64,000 bases of DNA from Isoetes taiwanensis (GCA_021234155.1 JAJEKV010000049.1:2633487-2697486), one strand, 5' to 3'; counted from the stretch's first letter, positions 41,092-52,790 are shown. The notes: a model not told the origin generated them from the sequence alone. Translations and numbers: made by a program.

Positions 41092-41310
41092 GCAAAACCA
41101 ATAGTGGTTCACATCATGTTCTTTGTACTAATTCGAAATTTCACACCAGTTTCTAGAAATCGTCATTAGCTTATAAGATTGTTTTTAAGTGTACATTGAT
41201 TTAGCAAAACCATTGCTCATTTATGTCATGTTTAATTACATAAATTCTACAACCGTACAATGTTTTTGAATTCATCAATAGTTTAGAAGTTGTGTCTTAT
41301 GCATCTATTT
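41092..41310. repeat. Dispersed single copy of the 226-bp repeat
   Basis: Matches the 38015-38650 units across TTTCTAGAAATC, TTTTTAAGTGTACATTGATT and the end ATCAATAGTTTAGAA. Confidence 0.75.
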
Positions 41311-42998
41311 CTCAAACATCTGGCGTAGGGTAACTCTAGAATTTTGGATGCAGTTGCACAAAGAGTCGTTTCCTGCCATCTGGCATGCCTCGTTGCATGA
41401 TGTCCAACTTGTTACGAGCCATTGCAACGAGGCAAGTTTGGAGCCGGTGTCTGGGAAGGGTTTTTTTGTTTTCACTCTTGGGGTCTCTCTTCAAACCCTC
41501 GAGAGAAAGTGCATGCAAGCTCCCGACCACTTCAGATGTAGGGAAGGCTGCCAAAACCTAAACCCCAGCTTAGTAGGATTTAAGGATCGAGGCATTAAAA
41601 CAAGTCCATCTGTTAATGCCATTATTGAAATGGTAGTTCATGTTCCAAGAAACGTCCCCAAAAAAAGAAAAAATGGGCATCCACTGCACGGATGTGCCAA
41701 TTCCAAATAATCCCCTTTTGTTACATACAGGAAAATAGCGTGTTCCCCTAATTTGACCACTTCAATGAGCCCAAAATGGGGTTTTGACTTTGCCCATGAG
41801 TTCAAAGCATCCAATTTACTCTAGGAACCTTGGAACCAATTACCAATAGAGCCAAACTTGATTTGCTATAGGCAACTAGTTGACCATTTGCTCAATGTGC
41901 TCCTACCCTAGTGCTATAGTGTAAAGATAGTGTGTACTTGGCAATCTAGGCAGTTGAACAATCCTCTACTTTTCAAACATGTGTCCAAGGGTAGCTTTGG
42001 CCATTTTGGATGCAACCACGCAGTCGAATTGTCATTCAGTGGCTTCTGGCATGCCCGATCAGATAAAGGAGGTGGATAGGTTGATGACCATAATCGGCAC
42101 CGGTTCTACAGCCAATGGTATGTAGACTACGTGGCTTCAAATTTAGTGTCTGTATCACACTTTTCCATTTCTCAAATTGCGATTCATCTTACTAAAAATT
42201 TCCAAAGAACAAATGACCTTTACCATTGTTTGGGATCATTCTACTTATAGTTGATCTTGACTAGATATTAGACTTGGTCTTAGATTGATTTGAGAATAAA
42301 AGCTTGTTAGAATGAAGATAAATGGTTGTGTATGCGAGTTGGCAATCTTCTCTATGTCAAACGGGAATAGGACTTTGAATTGTAACTTGCAAGACCCTGG
42401 AAGATGAACCACAAAGAAGTTTCCAAGGCAGCCTTTTCCAGTTACATGCCTCCATGAGATCGCATGCTACCCCCTCCCCCTCCCCGATGCCCTCTTCACG
42501 TGATGACATGGTGCCATGGTGGAATCCGACGCTGCCTTAGGTTTTCATAGGTTGTGGTCGAAATCAGCTTTGTTGGTGCAAAGTGGCAGTGCAAAGTGCA
42601 ATAGTGGCATACAAGGTGGCATGGCAATGATATGGCACTATAAATGATGAGGTGGCATAAAAAAGAGCAAGCAAACTTTTTTTTTCCTGAGAAAGTGACT
42701 ATATGCAAAAATTATGGGAGATGACATGGCATGAGTATGGTGAGGTGGCAAAGAAGAGTGGTGAGGTGGCAAAATATGAAGGATTGGAACAATGAAGAAT
42801 GTGGTCCTAGTCTTCTAAAGTAGAAAGTTGGTTCTCCTTTTCTATCTTTTCCTCCTCCTAAATTGGAGACTAATAGGTCTAGTTTAGGATCATGTGCACC
42901 TCATAAAGGGTGGAATGAAATTAATTAGCAACATAATTATAGGCATGTACTATAAGTATGGATCAATGCAATATGCCAATTTAGAGTTTTTGATAAGA
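41311..42998. other. Intergenic with weak internal duplication
   Basis: A block near 41310-41400 (TTTCTCAAACAT..., TTTTGGATGCA..., TCTGGCATGCC) recurs diverged at about 41975-42065. A 120-codon open stretch at 41348-41710 has no recognisable domain and is probably fortuitous. Confidence 0.3.
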
Positions 42999-43450
42999 TG
43001 CATGTACGAAGTATAGTTTCATGGGCTACAATCATATTATAGGATATGCAGGGCGACATGGTGATGTTGGCAAAGCCCTCAAGCTTTTTGAGCAAATGTA
43101 GGATGATGGTTTCAGGCCAGATAAGGATACATATGTAGGTATCTTGAATGCTTGCGTTGGTTCAAGATCCCTATTACATGCTAAAGTTGGGGTAACATTT
43201 TTTCAAAAATGCACTTGGAAATGCACTCATTGACATGTATCCTAAATGCAAGGGCATTGAGAAGCCCATCAAGTATTTAGTAGGATGCTTGCACGAGATA
43301 TAGTACCATATGTATAATATCTTGGACCTCTATAATAGCAATATAGGAACAACATGAAGATGCTAATTAGGCCCTTTTGCTTTTTAAGCAAATGGAAATT
43401 CAATTGAGTCCGGGTAGTCGTGGCGCTTCAATTGTACTGTTGGTATTCTA
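42999..43450 (+). pseudogene. Pentatricopeptide repeat (PPR) gene relic
   Basis: Pieces of a PLS-type PPR protein follow each other in different registers: RSIVSWATII, then GDVGKALKLFEQM, DDGFRPDKDTYVGILNAC, GNALIDMYPKCKGIEKPIKY, ARDIVPYV and LLLFKQMEIQLSP. These are the usual S, P and L motif phrases (VSW-II-GYA, A--LF-QM, PD--TY-GIL-AC, NALIDMY-KCG). Intact family members bind organellar RNA for editing or processing. This one has several frame changes and stops within 450 bp and is dead. No E or DYW tail is visible. Confidence 0.75.
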
Positions 43451-44592
43451 GTTTTTGGATTCCCATCGTGACAGCTAGGATGAGCCAAGGTTTAGTCATA
43501 AAGCATGGTTTAATCATGAAGCAGCCACATAATGAATGAATATCATGATATTCTTTATGCTCTTATTTCGTTTATATGCTTTCCGTTGTTCATAATCATG
43601 TCAAAGACTATGCACATGACATGTTGTGAGAGATAGAATAGCAATTCATTGTAATGCTTTTGCAAATTAAGAGCAATTCAAATTCGTGAAATCATAAGCC
43701 ATAACTGTATAATTGGTATTAGAGTTGAGGCCGATTAAATCCTTGCTAGAAAATGGCGCTATGGCCCTGATCGATACAAAATTGCACCCTCTCTGTGGTG
43801 CAAAAGCTTGCAAGACTATGGAAGAAGTGGAAAATTTTGCCGACGTGGTGCAGGGCAAACGCATAGACAAGTGGTGTTGTCCGTCGAAACTCGGTAGGGT
43901 GCCAAAATCGTGACTGGACGTTGGGCACCCTAGGTGTGATCGGGTCAAATAAAAAATGTCCATATGGCAATATGTCATTCGTCTTTAATAAATATAATGA
44001 TTTTAGTTCTCCATATAGTGTGATTTTGTCCTTACCAGATTCCACTAGCGTAAGTTAATGCCTGGCTTTTAGCAACAGGCCAATAAAAAGAGACGATCTC
44101 AAACTTTCGGTTGGAATTTGAGATTCCAATGGTGGAGGTGGTTCAGGTCTGGGGACATGACATGGAGCATCGGGAAGAGGCTAGGGAAGCGATTAATTGC
44201 TGAATAACTGTCGGGAGATTCCCCTTACATTTTAATCTTGAAAACACTATCAGGCATAGAGATCTTGACACACACTCATCGTCATCGACAAATTTGCTCC
44301 ACGATTTCATCATAGTGGAATCAAGCTGCAACACCTCCATTTTCCTGAACGCAGGCAGTTGCGGGAAAACAAATAATAGCCACCTGCTGCTGTGGAATCT
44401 CGGCTTATTAATAATATGAGATTTAAAAATTATAGGTGGGGGAAATTAAAAATTGAGAAAGGGGGAAATTCGAAGAGGATTCTCTTCATTTTTCCCCCTT
44501 TTCTCCTTTTTGTCTGACTGACTACGGCGCCAACGCCCTAATGAAACCGAGCAAAAATACAGGAAGCTCGATGTGGAGTGCTTGTTATAGCG
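43451..44592. other. Intergenic; one short open stretch
   Basis: At 43713-43913 a 66-codon stretch (LENGAMALIDTKLHPLC...) faintly recalls the last part of a receptor kinase but is too short to assign. At 44440-44590 there is a CT-rich leader-like zone before the next gene. Confidence 0.3.
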
Positions 44593-45194
44593 ATGGCAGA
44601 TATCCATGAAGCAATACAGCTATGGCGCTTTGCTTGCATCAAGGTCTTGGCAATCTTCCCCGGAACCTTATGGCATGCCACAGGTTAGATATTTTCCTCC
44701 TCTTTTTATTACCCTTGAGTTTTGCTCCGATTCACTCAACAGTTATTTTTAATCTGCAGGGATTTCGTTGGAAAAGCTGAGAATGCATGGCCATTTTGAT
44801 AACTGCTGCTCTAAACTGGTCTTGGCAAAGCCCAGCGATCAACATAGGTAAGGATAGCTGCTTTTTAATTTACCGCTACATTCCAGGTTTCAGTTAAAGC
44901 TCTGTACTGGAGATGTATTCCTGCTTTGCATTTGCATTTCCTTTTGGCTCTTTGATGTGAGGTATGGAATTAAATAAGCAGTTGAAAGTGATGCATTACA
45001 GGTTCCCAGTTCAAGTTTTTGGTTGCTATGTTAAGCCTAACTGGATATTGCTTTCCACATCTATTATCAAGAAATTGGACTGTTGCTGCCGCAGACACAA
45101 TGTCATCTGTACTTATGGAAATGCCAGGCAAGCATATTACATTTTACATGCAGTTTGGCAATTAGCTTGTGGTTTCATTGCTGTATACAGATGA
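44593..45194 (+). CDS. Unrecognised three-exon gene, ~123 aa
   Basis: Three exons join in frame with consensus splice sites. Exon 1 is 44593-44683 (MADIHEAIQLWRFACIKVLA..., donor CAG/GTTAGA). Exon 2 is 44760-44847 (acceptor AATCTGCAG, donor CATAG/GTAAGG). Exon 3 is 45002-45194 (acceptor GCATTACAG, stop TGA). The exon 1-2 junction is phase 1 and the exon 2-3 junction phase 2. Exon 2 gives a Cys pair in HFDNCCSKLVL, and exon 3 a CCCRRH cluster. I recognise no family. A GC-type donor (GCCAG/GCAAGC) inside exon 3 could lead to further exons, so 123 residues may be a minimum. A pyrimidine-rich leader with an unremarkable promoter lies upstream. It could also be the surviving front of a decayed gene. 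Confidence 0.4.
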
Positions 45195-45704
45195 TTTTCA
45201 CACCATATTGTGCGCTATATCATAGTTGGAGCAATATATGGACACCCTGCATTACCACTGCTATGAGGCACTAGGCGCTGAAAGTATTTCACGAATTCTA
45301 TATAAGCTGAAGCTATCTACAGGGAGCTCATCCTTTTGGTCAGTATGGCATGTAGCTAAGAACATTTTTTTAAAGAGCACGACAGGATGCTAATGTATTT
45401 TTTTGTTGGCATTTTTTAAAAATACTAGTGGATGGTGCATCTGATTATTCGACAATAGTTGATGGTTTGACTGATGCGGGCACTAATCCGAGTAATCTAG
45501 CATAACTGAATTGACATCTTTGACACAGGTCCAACATCAACATTTCTTGCATATTTATAACATAGGATTGGATAATACTTGCAATTTAGAAGCCGTGAAA
45601 TCACTGTCATAGATATAATCTAGATACCATGGGGCTGTGAAATCACTGTCATAGATGTAATCTAGATACCATGGACAATCTAAATGTGAGAGAACTCCTC
45701 AACT
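45195..45704. other. Spacer with a 42-bp direct duplication
   Basis: Two copies of a 42-bp unit (TGAAATCACTGTCATAGAT...) at 45592-45674. Otherwise the spacer between the unrecognised gene and the phytocyanin-kinase gene. Confidence 0.5.
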
Positions 45705-47303
45705 ATGCCTGTGATTCTACTGTTACTATGAATGCTGTTTCTTCCTTCCACCTCGTCAATGGATTACATTGTTGGGGGAAGCTCTGGCTGGACTGTCGGT
45801 ATCGATTACAAAGCATGGGCTTCTGACGTGACCTTCTCAGATAACGACACTCTCAGTGAGTTTTAATGTCCCTCTTAGTTTGATATTTCTAACACCTACG
45901 GCGTTGTTATTCTACTGGCTGGTTCGTAATTCGTCTTAAATGGTGGTTCTTGGTTTTTTACAGCATTCGTGTTTAAACAACCCCATAATGTGATTCAGGT
46001 GAACAGTAGTGAGTATGATACCTGCACTTATAGTGATGACCCCCAAACAAAAAGCCCTTTTACTTACTGGCCAGGTATGCTTGAAACTATATGCCGAGTT
46101 GCGGGAACAAATTGCTCTGGCCAAGCCCAAACTTATTATTATATCTGCACAAATCCAGGCGACTGCTCTGCCGGAATGAAGTTGGCAATCACATTTTCTC
46201 CTGCTCCATCTCCAACTCCACCTCCAACTCCAACTCCAAGCCCCCCACCTTTAACTCATCCACCTTCAGTTCTAAGCCCTCCCCCCCCAACTCCAACCCT
46301 CAGTCCTCCAACTCCAACTTTAAATCCTCCTCCAACTCCAACTCTAAGTCCATCTCTAGCTCGAAGTCCTTCAACTCCAACTCCGCCCGTGCTCTCTCCT
46401 CCTAATCTTCCACCACCTTCACCACTGCCCTCATCTCAGAAATCTGTTACCACAACTTTTGCAGCAATTATAGGTGCCGCCTCAGCCTTCACCGCGTCTT
46501 CTGTTATAGTCTACATCTGCATTAGATTGCAAAAGAAGCGCACTAAAAGACGCAGCCTAGAAGCCAAACAAGAGAGTAATATATGGGAACTTGTGCTCGA
46601 GGAAAAACTTGTCCATAAATTCAACTACTTTGATCTCCATGCAGCCACACTGGGTTTTAGTGACGACCAGCTCCTAGGTGAAGGTGGCTTCGGGAAGGTT
46701 TATAAGGGAATTTTGCTTAATGACAAATCTACTGTGGCAGTGAAGGTGATGTCACAAACCTCCAAATATAGTCACAACCATTTCATTGCAGAGATATTTG
46801 TGATTGGCCATGTGAGGCATAAGAATTTGGTAAGCTTAAGAGGCTGGTGCCACCAAAATGGCCAACTGATTTTGGTGTATGAATATATGCAGAATGGCAG
46901 TTTAGACAAACACCTCTTTTCCTTAAGCAATTTCCTTCCTTGGAGCAAGCGGTATGGGATAGTGCAAGGCATCGCCGAAGGATTGGCTTATTTGCATGGC
47001 GGATGGGACCAGAAAATTATACACAGAGACATTAAGGCTGCAAACGTCCTTCTAGACGCCAACTTTATGGTCCATTTGGGAGACTTTGGTCAGGTTACGC
47101 TCATGGATGAAGCTAAACTGCAACAGAGCATGACACAAGCAGGCACTAGAGGATATATTGCTCCTGAATTGGCTTTCATGGGTGTGGCTAACGAGAAGTC
47201 AGATGTTTCAGATGTTTACAGCTTTGGAGTACTTCTGCTAGAGATAGCTTATGGAAGACCTGCTCTTGACTCCACCCTGTCCATAGAGAATGAAACAGAA
47301 TAG
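45705..47303 (+). pseudogene. Phytocyanin-domain receptor-like kinase (lectin-RLK-type kinase)
   Basis: Exon 1 (45705-45855) gives a signal-peptide-like MPVILLLL, an in-frame TGA (45729-45731), MLFLPSTSS, then DYIVGGSSGWTVGIDYKAW, the phytocyanin start. The intron 45856-45963 (phase 1) sits where phytocyanin introns usually lie. Exon 2 completes the cupredoxin fold: [12 protein letters not shown] (His ligand kept) and [17 protein letters not shown], where the second ligand His is Asp while Cys and Met remain, so copper binding is doubtful. A long Pro/Ser/Thr stalk, one membrane segment ([19 protein letters not shown]) and a kinase of L-type lectin-RLK type follow: [26 protein letters not shown] and GYIAPEL. 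The frame stops at 47303 within subdomain XI (IENETE), followed by AWTKKQNGLVAL in the same frame after the stop. With two in-frame stops it is probably a pseudogene, unless they are sequence errors. Confidence 0.75.
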
Positions 47304-48034
47304 GCTTGGACTAAAAAACAGAATGGCCTGGTTGCTCTAAAAACAACCCCCCTTCTCAAATGAAATAACACATGAACAATACCTAAAAAAACCACACAAA
47401 AGTTTTTTATTTGTGAAAACTACGCTTGAAAACCACACCTAATTGGAAACCATGCATTTTCTATTTGCGAAAACTACACTTGGAAAATCCACCTGATTCA
47501 ATACCACATAAGTCTTCTATTTGTGAAAACTCCATTTTAAAAACACTTATTGAAAACTACACCTAAAAAACCACACCAATGTTGAAAACTGTGTTATTTC
47601 TAGCATTTTCAAAATAAAATATTGCATGATTTTTACGAGTTGTTTTTTAGCAAAAAACTACACGTTGAGCAGATTAATTGCTAAAAAATATTAGAATAAT
47701 TTACCAAGCCATCATACTAAGAAAGATAGATGCGATCAAATACCATTTTATTAAACTTGAAATACAAAGCATTAGTTCGTATTAGACAATTTAAGTTGTT
47801 AGATAGACCAAATGAGATAATTATTTTAGTACCATGGAGAAAAATAGGATTAAAAAAATCATATTAGCATATTTTAAACAAGATCGTTTACCACATGGTG
47901 TATTGGTGATTAATCACTGTAAAAAATCATGAGAATTATGGGGCTAAAATTACCATGGCAATGTATTGAAGAAAATAAATATGATCAAATACCAGTCTAA
48001 TAAACTTGACATACTAAACAGTAATATATATCAT
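47304..48034. other. AT-rich intergenic with degenerate ACCACACC iterations
   Basis: 47360-47580 holds loose iterations of TTTGTGAAAACTAC and AAAACCACACC, like 32825-33015. The rest is plain AT-rich DNA. Confidence 0.4.
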
Positions 48035-48240
48035 ATAGTTTAAGTTATTACATAGACCAATTAAAATTGCCATGTTTCAATACCATGCCATAAAACAATG
48101 TTGTCTTATCACTTTAGAAAAATATGTTGATAAATTATATAGTTTAAGTTGTTACAGAGACAAATTAAAATTGTCATGTTTCAATACTATGTCATAAAAC
48201 AATGTTGTCTTATCACATTAGAAAAATATGTTGATGAACC
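48035..48240. repeat. Direct duplication, ~104-bp unit
   Basis: Two adjacent copies sharing ATAGTTTAAGTT, AACAATGTTGTCTTATCAC and AGAAAAATATGTTGAT. Confidence 0.8.
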
Positions 48241-48554
48241 ATATTAGATAACTAGACATGGTTTGTAAACTTTTGAACCCACTAACATGTACTGATTTAT
48301 AAATTTGGTTTTCATCAATAAACCATTAAGAAAAAATCATAATGGTTCATTTTTGGGGGCCTTAATATACACCCAAACCAAAGGGGGTTTAAGGGGGATT
48401 TTAATTTAAATGCGTTAAATGCCATTCCTTGGATGGGGACGCCACCTCAGCCCATTTTTCCTGTTTTTTGCTATCGGCGTTCTCCTTGAGCTTTATTCCT
48501 AGCTTCATTCGCCTCTACCTAGTTTTCCGCCCTCCCCTCTTTGTTGGTCAGCTT

Positions 48555-48749
48555 GATTCATGGTCACTTATCTCTTTATTCATTCTCAGCGTGGCACTGT
48601 AGCCTCTGAGGCATTCTCCATTTTTATTGTTATCTCTCGGCGTGGCGATGATTCATGGTCACTTATTTGGTCTCTTTATTTATTCTCAGCGTGGCACTGT
48701 AGCCTCTGAGGCATTCTCCATTTTTATTGTGATCTCTCGGCGTGGCGAT
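48555..48749. repeat. Direct duplication, ~95-100-bp unit
   Basis: Two adjacent copies starting GATTCATGGTCACTTAT and sharing CAGCGTGGCACTGTAGCC; a partial third echo (CAGCGTGGCCCTGGAGCC) lies at about 48840. Confidence 0.85.
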
Positions 48750-50107
48750 GTAGCCTCCGAGGCAGCACTAATCGGACGTTTTTCTCCGCCATGGTCATTT
48801 GGCGGACTGTTCCCAATTGGTCGGCTGTTGTCTCTTTTTTCAGCGTGGCCCTGGAGCCTCTGAACTTTATCAGATATTGGCTAAATAGTGCGCAAATGTT
48901 TAACTCTTTGACGGGTCATTATCTTTTTTCATCTGTGTCTTTGCAGGTTATTTTTGTGGTCTCTTGGTGGTCAGTTGCACGGGGTCGCGCAAGGGCGGGG
49001 TTTTCCATCCTAATCAGAAGCGAGCACCGGTTTTCTCATCTTGGTGTCGGCCGAGCGGCAGATGAATAATCTTTTATCTTGTATTCTCTAGTTTCGTCGT
49101 CCACTCTTCAGTTTTATCATGCTCTCGGTGAATTGTCTAGTTTCCGAGCATATTCAGTTTTTCAAACGTTTCGGATTTTCTATCCCCTAGTAGGGGGATC
49201 CATATGTACTCAAAGATTTTACAAAAGCTCAATGAGAACACCACTTCACTTCGGCCACTTGTTGTATCTCAGGACCCATCCTAGCAATGGTTTGTGTTAA
49301 TAATGTTAATGGTAGTTGTGTGTTGATTGTTATATTAAAAAATTTTTTGGGCCCTTCGGGCCCTAATACAAGCCTTCGGGCACTAAGGATGGCATATATG
49401 CATGAAGCAAATTTAGAAACACTTATGCATGTAACAACTTTAGAAACACTTTTACATGTAATCCAATTTCAGAAGACAAGTCTAGAATGGCATACATACA
49501 TAATTTGATTCTTCAAAACAATAAGTTAAGCACAATATAAAGAGTCAATTTTTACATCTGTGTAATTTAAGTGTTTTTTCTTCAATGCGCAGCCTGCAAC
49601 CATGATAGTCCATCTAAACCCATCTGAACCCATCTCTTTCCGGCATCTGCTGAGAAATAATTTAAGCTTTTTTAAGCTCTCCATGCATGCCTGGCATAGC
49701 TCTCCATGCATGCCTGGCATATGTATAAACTGTGGCATTTCACAAAATCAAATCAAACTCAATTGCCTTGAGGAGAAATTCATGTTCAGCATATCCTGCA
49801 AGAATCACATTCTATTATACCCAATCCTTCTCGGCCATTTGCCACCCTCCTGTCATTCAGCTTCAAGTAATAATGGAAGAAATTCCTTCTGGAAAACGGT
49901 AAGCATAGAATGAGCGAACATGTAAATTCTGACACAATAAGATAGTATGTAAATTCTGACACAATAAGATAGTGCTACTCACTCCTCATGGCATTTCTTC
50001 AATTGCAAATTGCTGGAACAACTAAGAACGACCAAGATTTATCCGAACGGATTTCAAAAGCTATGGCTTTGAATAACCTGCAATACAAAAAGGAATATGT
50101 ATATGGC
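48750..50107. other. Intergenic with small duplications
   Basis: A GGGCCC-TTC-GGGCCC foldback lies near 49348-49365. Direct repeats: a 23-bp unit at 49677-49722 (CTCTCCATGCATGCCTGGCA) and a 27-bp unit near 49920-49972 (GTAAATTCTGACACAATAAG). No gene recognised. Confidence 0.5.
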
Positions 50108-50922
50108 TTATAGTAATATAGGGATAAGAATGGGATATGGAAAGGACTGGATTCGATCCGAGTGTTTGTGTGGGGCGGCCTTGGCAATTTTATACAATGC
50201 ATCAACGTTAAGAGAAGGTGCTAGTCTTGGATCTAAAATCAAAGAAGTTTTACCTTCTTTAATAAGAGGAACTGCCCACTCCACAATATTGCCTTCATCA
50301 AACTGAAGATCAATTGCTTTTCTGCCACTGAGAATCTCAAGCAGAAGAACGCCAAAGTTATAGACGTTGCTCTTGGTGGTCAAATAATGAAGTCTGTAAT
50401 ATTCAGGATCTAGATAACCTAATGTACCTCTGTGGAGTTTCAAAGAGGAGAGTTTGTCGCCCGGAGGATCCGGTGAGGCGCCTTGCATGGTTCCGCCATG
50501 AAGATGCTCATGTAGAGTTCCATGTGCCATGAACTCATACACCAAAAGTCGCTCTCCATTTTCATCACAATACCCAAGCAGATTAAGCAAATGAGCATGA
50601 TTCAAACGAGATAAAAGGTCCAGCTCGTTGTGAAAATCCTTTGAATCCTTGATGTTATATCATTGCCATGCGGAGCTCGAGTAGCCCTCTTCTTTCGCAA
50701 CAACTCGCCCATCCGCAAGGACCCCTTTAAAAACACACGAAAAACTCCCTCCTCCAATTTCGGTTGCTTTTGCAAATCCTCCGATGCTTTGTTCAATTTC
50801 GGGTACTTGAAAGACTCAAACCCTAGGAATTTTGAGTTCCTCCCCGAGCCCAAAACCTCGGCTTTACCCTTGTGTAAAGAAGACCTAAATGATGCCCTTT
50901 TAACTGCGGGGGCATGAACCAC
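50108..50922 (-). pseudogene. CRINKLY4-like receptor kinase relic
   Basis: Minus strand. First a diverged N-lobe (FKYPKLNKASEDLQ, LEEGVFRVFLKGSLRMGELL, KRATRAPHGNDI), then, after a register change near 50600-50650, LNHAHLLNLLGY-like sequence (MNHAHLLNLLGYCDENGERL), VYEFMAHGTLHEHLHGG, then [36 protein letters not shown] and EGNIVEWAVPLIKEGKTSLI. These phrases are diagnostic of the CR4/ACR4/CCR kinase family, which controls epidermal and meristem cell fate. The segment with the HRD catalytic loop and the DFG motif is deleted between GGTMQGASPDPPGDKLSS and RGTLGYL, and the C-terminal end after ALYKIAKAA is replaced. No extracellular repeats are present. It is a dead kinase fragment. Confidence 0.75.
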
Positions 50923-51475
50923 GACTTTTTAATGGACCCTTGTATACTTGCGGTACCGAGGTTCTCGGGAAGCTCAGATCTGCACTCGCATTATTCCTAC
51001 TAATGCAAGCAGGCCCGCAACTAAGGAGTTCATCCTTTGCCTTCACCTGCCGATCCCTGCAAAAAGAAAATAGAGAATAAAACCCTAAAATGGTTTTTTT
51101 TATGCTTGCCCTGAAATGCTATCCACGAGGCTTGCATGTTCAGCCCCTAAAATAAAAAGAGGGCTTTTGTTGTGAGCCCTTGGATGTTGGACCATTGAAA
51201 AAGAAAAGCTAAATCAACGACTAAGAAATTGTGCACTCTAGATGTACGCATTAGTACATCCATTCGAATACGCCATGAAATCTTAGGAAAATCTTTGTGA
51301 AAAGCGTACAAAAACACAAAAAAAAACCCCTGTTATTATGCTACATATTGATGTCATGTCTTCGACGTAAGTCTATAACCTAACATTTGAGCCTGATTTT
51401 TACCATATAGAATTATGTCCAAACATTCTCTATTATAGGGTTTTATAATAGAGTTTTATTGTACCAAGTCTCTCT
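50923..51475. other. Intergenic
   Basis: A phrase GAATTATGTCCAAACATT (51411) also occurs near 37762, and the segment 51345-51400 recurs diverged after the SINE (51710-51760), so small dispersed or tandem repeats are present. No gene. Confidence 0.3.
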
Positions 51476-51703
51476 GGGCGTTTGGTCTAGTGGTAACACA
51501 CTAGTTCCTTAGCAATGTGGTCTCGAGTTCGAGACTGCCCAGAATCGCACTCAGTACTGTTGGGGGTCAAATCCCAACAGACGCAATGTAAGGTGGTTGG
51601 GGGCAGGGCCCAACCAAGCAATGTAGTGTGGTGTGTGGTCACATGTCCAGTTAGATGCTGCCTAGTGGCGTGACGTTAAAACTACTATCTATCTATCTAT
51701 CTC
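51476..51703 (+). mobile_element. tRNA-derived SINE
   Basis: The head GGGCGTTTGGTCTAGTGGTA has an A box (TGGTCTAGTGG, 51483-51493). A B box (GAGTTCGAGAC, 51525-51535) follows at tRNA-like spacing. The head resembles plant tRNA-Pro in its first 20 bases. The tRNA-unrelated body contains TTGGGGGTCAAATCCCAACA, and the element ends in a (CTAT)n tail (51684-51703). Length is about 230 bp. Pol III would transcribe it, and a LINE would have mobilised it. No clear target-site duplication was seen. Confidence 0.75.
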
Positions 51704-52419
51704 CATTTATGATGTTAGGTCTTCAATATAAAGTTATGACCTACATTTGGGCTTAATATGTTGCAACATGATCATAAGTTATTTGACTTTGAAAGATAAA
51801 CTTGTTTAAAGCATGGCAAAAAGTGCAGTCTTGATATCTATATTATATATCGCCTCACTTGTAATGTAGTCACATGTGAAGAAATTTTAAGTGCAGCTAT
51901 TTGGTGTGCAAGTAGACACAATGTTGCCTCAATCATAATAAAGAAAATAAATTTAAAGCTTCTTTGTCGGCTATTTTATGAATGCACGAATTAAGATAAA
52001 AGAACGTTTTATTTGCATAAATAGGCACCACACTTTGCAGCACACACACTCTGCAACTAAACACCATTGTGCTTAGGCAATATATGGCCTGCAGAGCTGG
52101 TAATAATGACATTAGTTTGACAGAAAAAAGATACCTTCATAGGCAAGCTTCTCAAGTAAATCTTGGCCTGTAAGTGTCAGCTTATGACTTTGAATCTCTC
52201 TCTCTCTCCATTTAAGCAGGGAAATCTTTAACCTGCTTACTTTTGATTGCATAGCAAAGATTTGAAAGTGCTAAAAACATAAGAGGGTGCTTTCTCAATG
52301 TCTAACTTAAGAACACAGATCTGTCGCACCAGATGCCAAACATAAATATGTTTGATGAATGCAGAAAATGCAAGGGGCTCACACTATTGTCTAAGGGTGA
52401 TGGCTTCAATAGCTGCCAT
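51704..52419. other. Intergenic
   Basis: Nothing recognised apart from a short CT iteration near 52195-52207. Confidence 0.3.
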
Positions 52420-52790
52420 AACACATCATAGTCCAGCATAAAGAACAATTCCATAATCTGACAGGCATTATTTGAACTTCTATCTTAAGAACATGTAATC
52501 GTCTTCCAGAATTTGCATATTACATGGCTCATAGGACTTGCTAGAAGGCTAGGACCTCCAACAGAGGATTATGGCTATGTCAAATATTGAACTTTAATTA
52601 CTGCTACTATACATAATAGTCCAGCATAAAGGACACTTGTGCTTTGGAAGTATATAATGTGACAGGCATTAGTTGAACTGCAATCTCAAGAACATGTAAT
52701 CGTCTTCCAGGATTTGCATATTTCGTGGCTCATTGGACTTGCTAGGACCTGTAGCAGAGTATTATGGCTCTGTCAAAGATTGAATTAGCT
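52420..52790. repeat. Direct duplication, ~180-bp unit
   Basis: Two adjacent diverged copies sharing TAGTCCAGCATAAAG, GACAGGCATTA, AAGAACATGTAATCGTCTTC and ATTATGGCT.TGTCAAA.ATTGAA. Confidence 0.75.

Noticed and set aside
51476-51545. Functional tRNA-Pro gene
   Set aside because: The A and B boxes fit, but the anticodon arm does not form and the sequence continues into a SINE body.
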